NCBI GenBank assembly: GCA_002401655.1
Contig: NVTT01000011.1
Location: 3,728-9,695, forward strand
Source of the DNA: Gammaproteobacteria bacterium
Lineage (GTDB): Bacteria > Pseudomonadota > Gammaproteobacteria > Enterobacterales > Kangiellaceae
Direction of reading: 5' to 3'
Length of the DNA: 5,968 nucleotides
The position numbers and the translations under genes are program-made. The notes beneath the pieces are model-generated. The model was not told the origin of the DNA. It did no database searches and worked only from the letters and a program-made list of their open reading frames with translations. Every line of letters begins with the position of its first letter. Position 1 is the stretch's first letter. Below, piece after piece: positions 5,947-5,968 of this stretch.

Positions 5947-5968
5947 TTCATTGCGAGGAACGAACCAC
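5947..5968 (+). repeat. Dispersed repeat, copy C, cut by the window edge
   Basis: TTCATTGCGAGGAACGAA (5947-5964) aligns to the left part of copy B (5005-5022) at 13 of 18 positions. It closely resembles the widely scattered TCATTGCGAGGAACGAA intergenic repeat of many bacterial genomes (recalled, not searched). The matching right arm, GCAATGAC, would be expected beyond the window. Confidence 0.55.

Overview
The window is a moderately AT-rich piece of bacterial chromosome with every recognisable gene on the + strand. The family mix suggests a marine gammaproteobacterium of the Alteromonadales/Colwellia-Shewanella kind: a serine hydrolase with a four-helix membrane tail, a membrane-anchored TolB-like/TPR protein with a GFPPQC...FECD ending, and short 'TCATTGCGAGGAACGAA'-type intergenic repeats. 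This assignment is inference from recalled family distributions. One gene (5138-5914) looks like the DUF6090 family, which I associate mainly with Bacteroidetes/Flavobacteria.

Layout. Positions 3-1340 hold the 3' part of a beta-lactamase-fold serine hydrolase whose start lies left of the window. Positions 1341-1669 are non-coding: hairpins, a degenerate dispersed repeat, then a well-formed promoter with paired palindromic operators. Positions 1670-2298 are a two-gene toxin-antitoxin module, an AbrB/MazE-type antitoxin and a Doc-type Fic toxin, overlapping as GTGA. One base later, at 2300, begins a 623-residue TolB-like/TPR membrane protein, followed after 15 nt by a 253-residue single-pass membrane protein (4187-4948). 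Positions 4949-5137 are intergenic and hold a palindromic repeat. A DUF6090-like single-pass membrane protein follows (5138-5914). A ten-codon reading frame overlaps its stop and looks like the remnant of another copy; it runs straight into a further dispersed repeat at the right edge.

How it may work together. The antitoxin probably represses its own promoter through two GTTATAAC boxes 31 bp apart, and the toxin would modify a translation target, as Doc does with EF-Tu. The spacing from 1670 to 4948 is so tight that the TolB-like/TPR gene and its membrane partner may be read from the toxin-antitoxin promoter. The two single-pass proteins at 4187 and 5138 share a layout (basic N-terminus, one helix, a VV-G...Q--N-N signature, helical extracytoplasmic domain), although their sequences have diverged widely. 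The most interesting points are the possible coupling of the toxin-antitoxin pair to a membrane TPR module, and the DUF6090-like gene bracketed by related repeats. No known defence system or integrase is visible.
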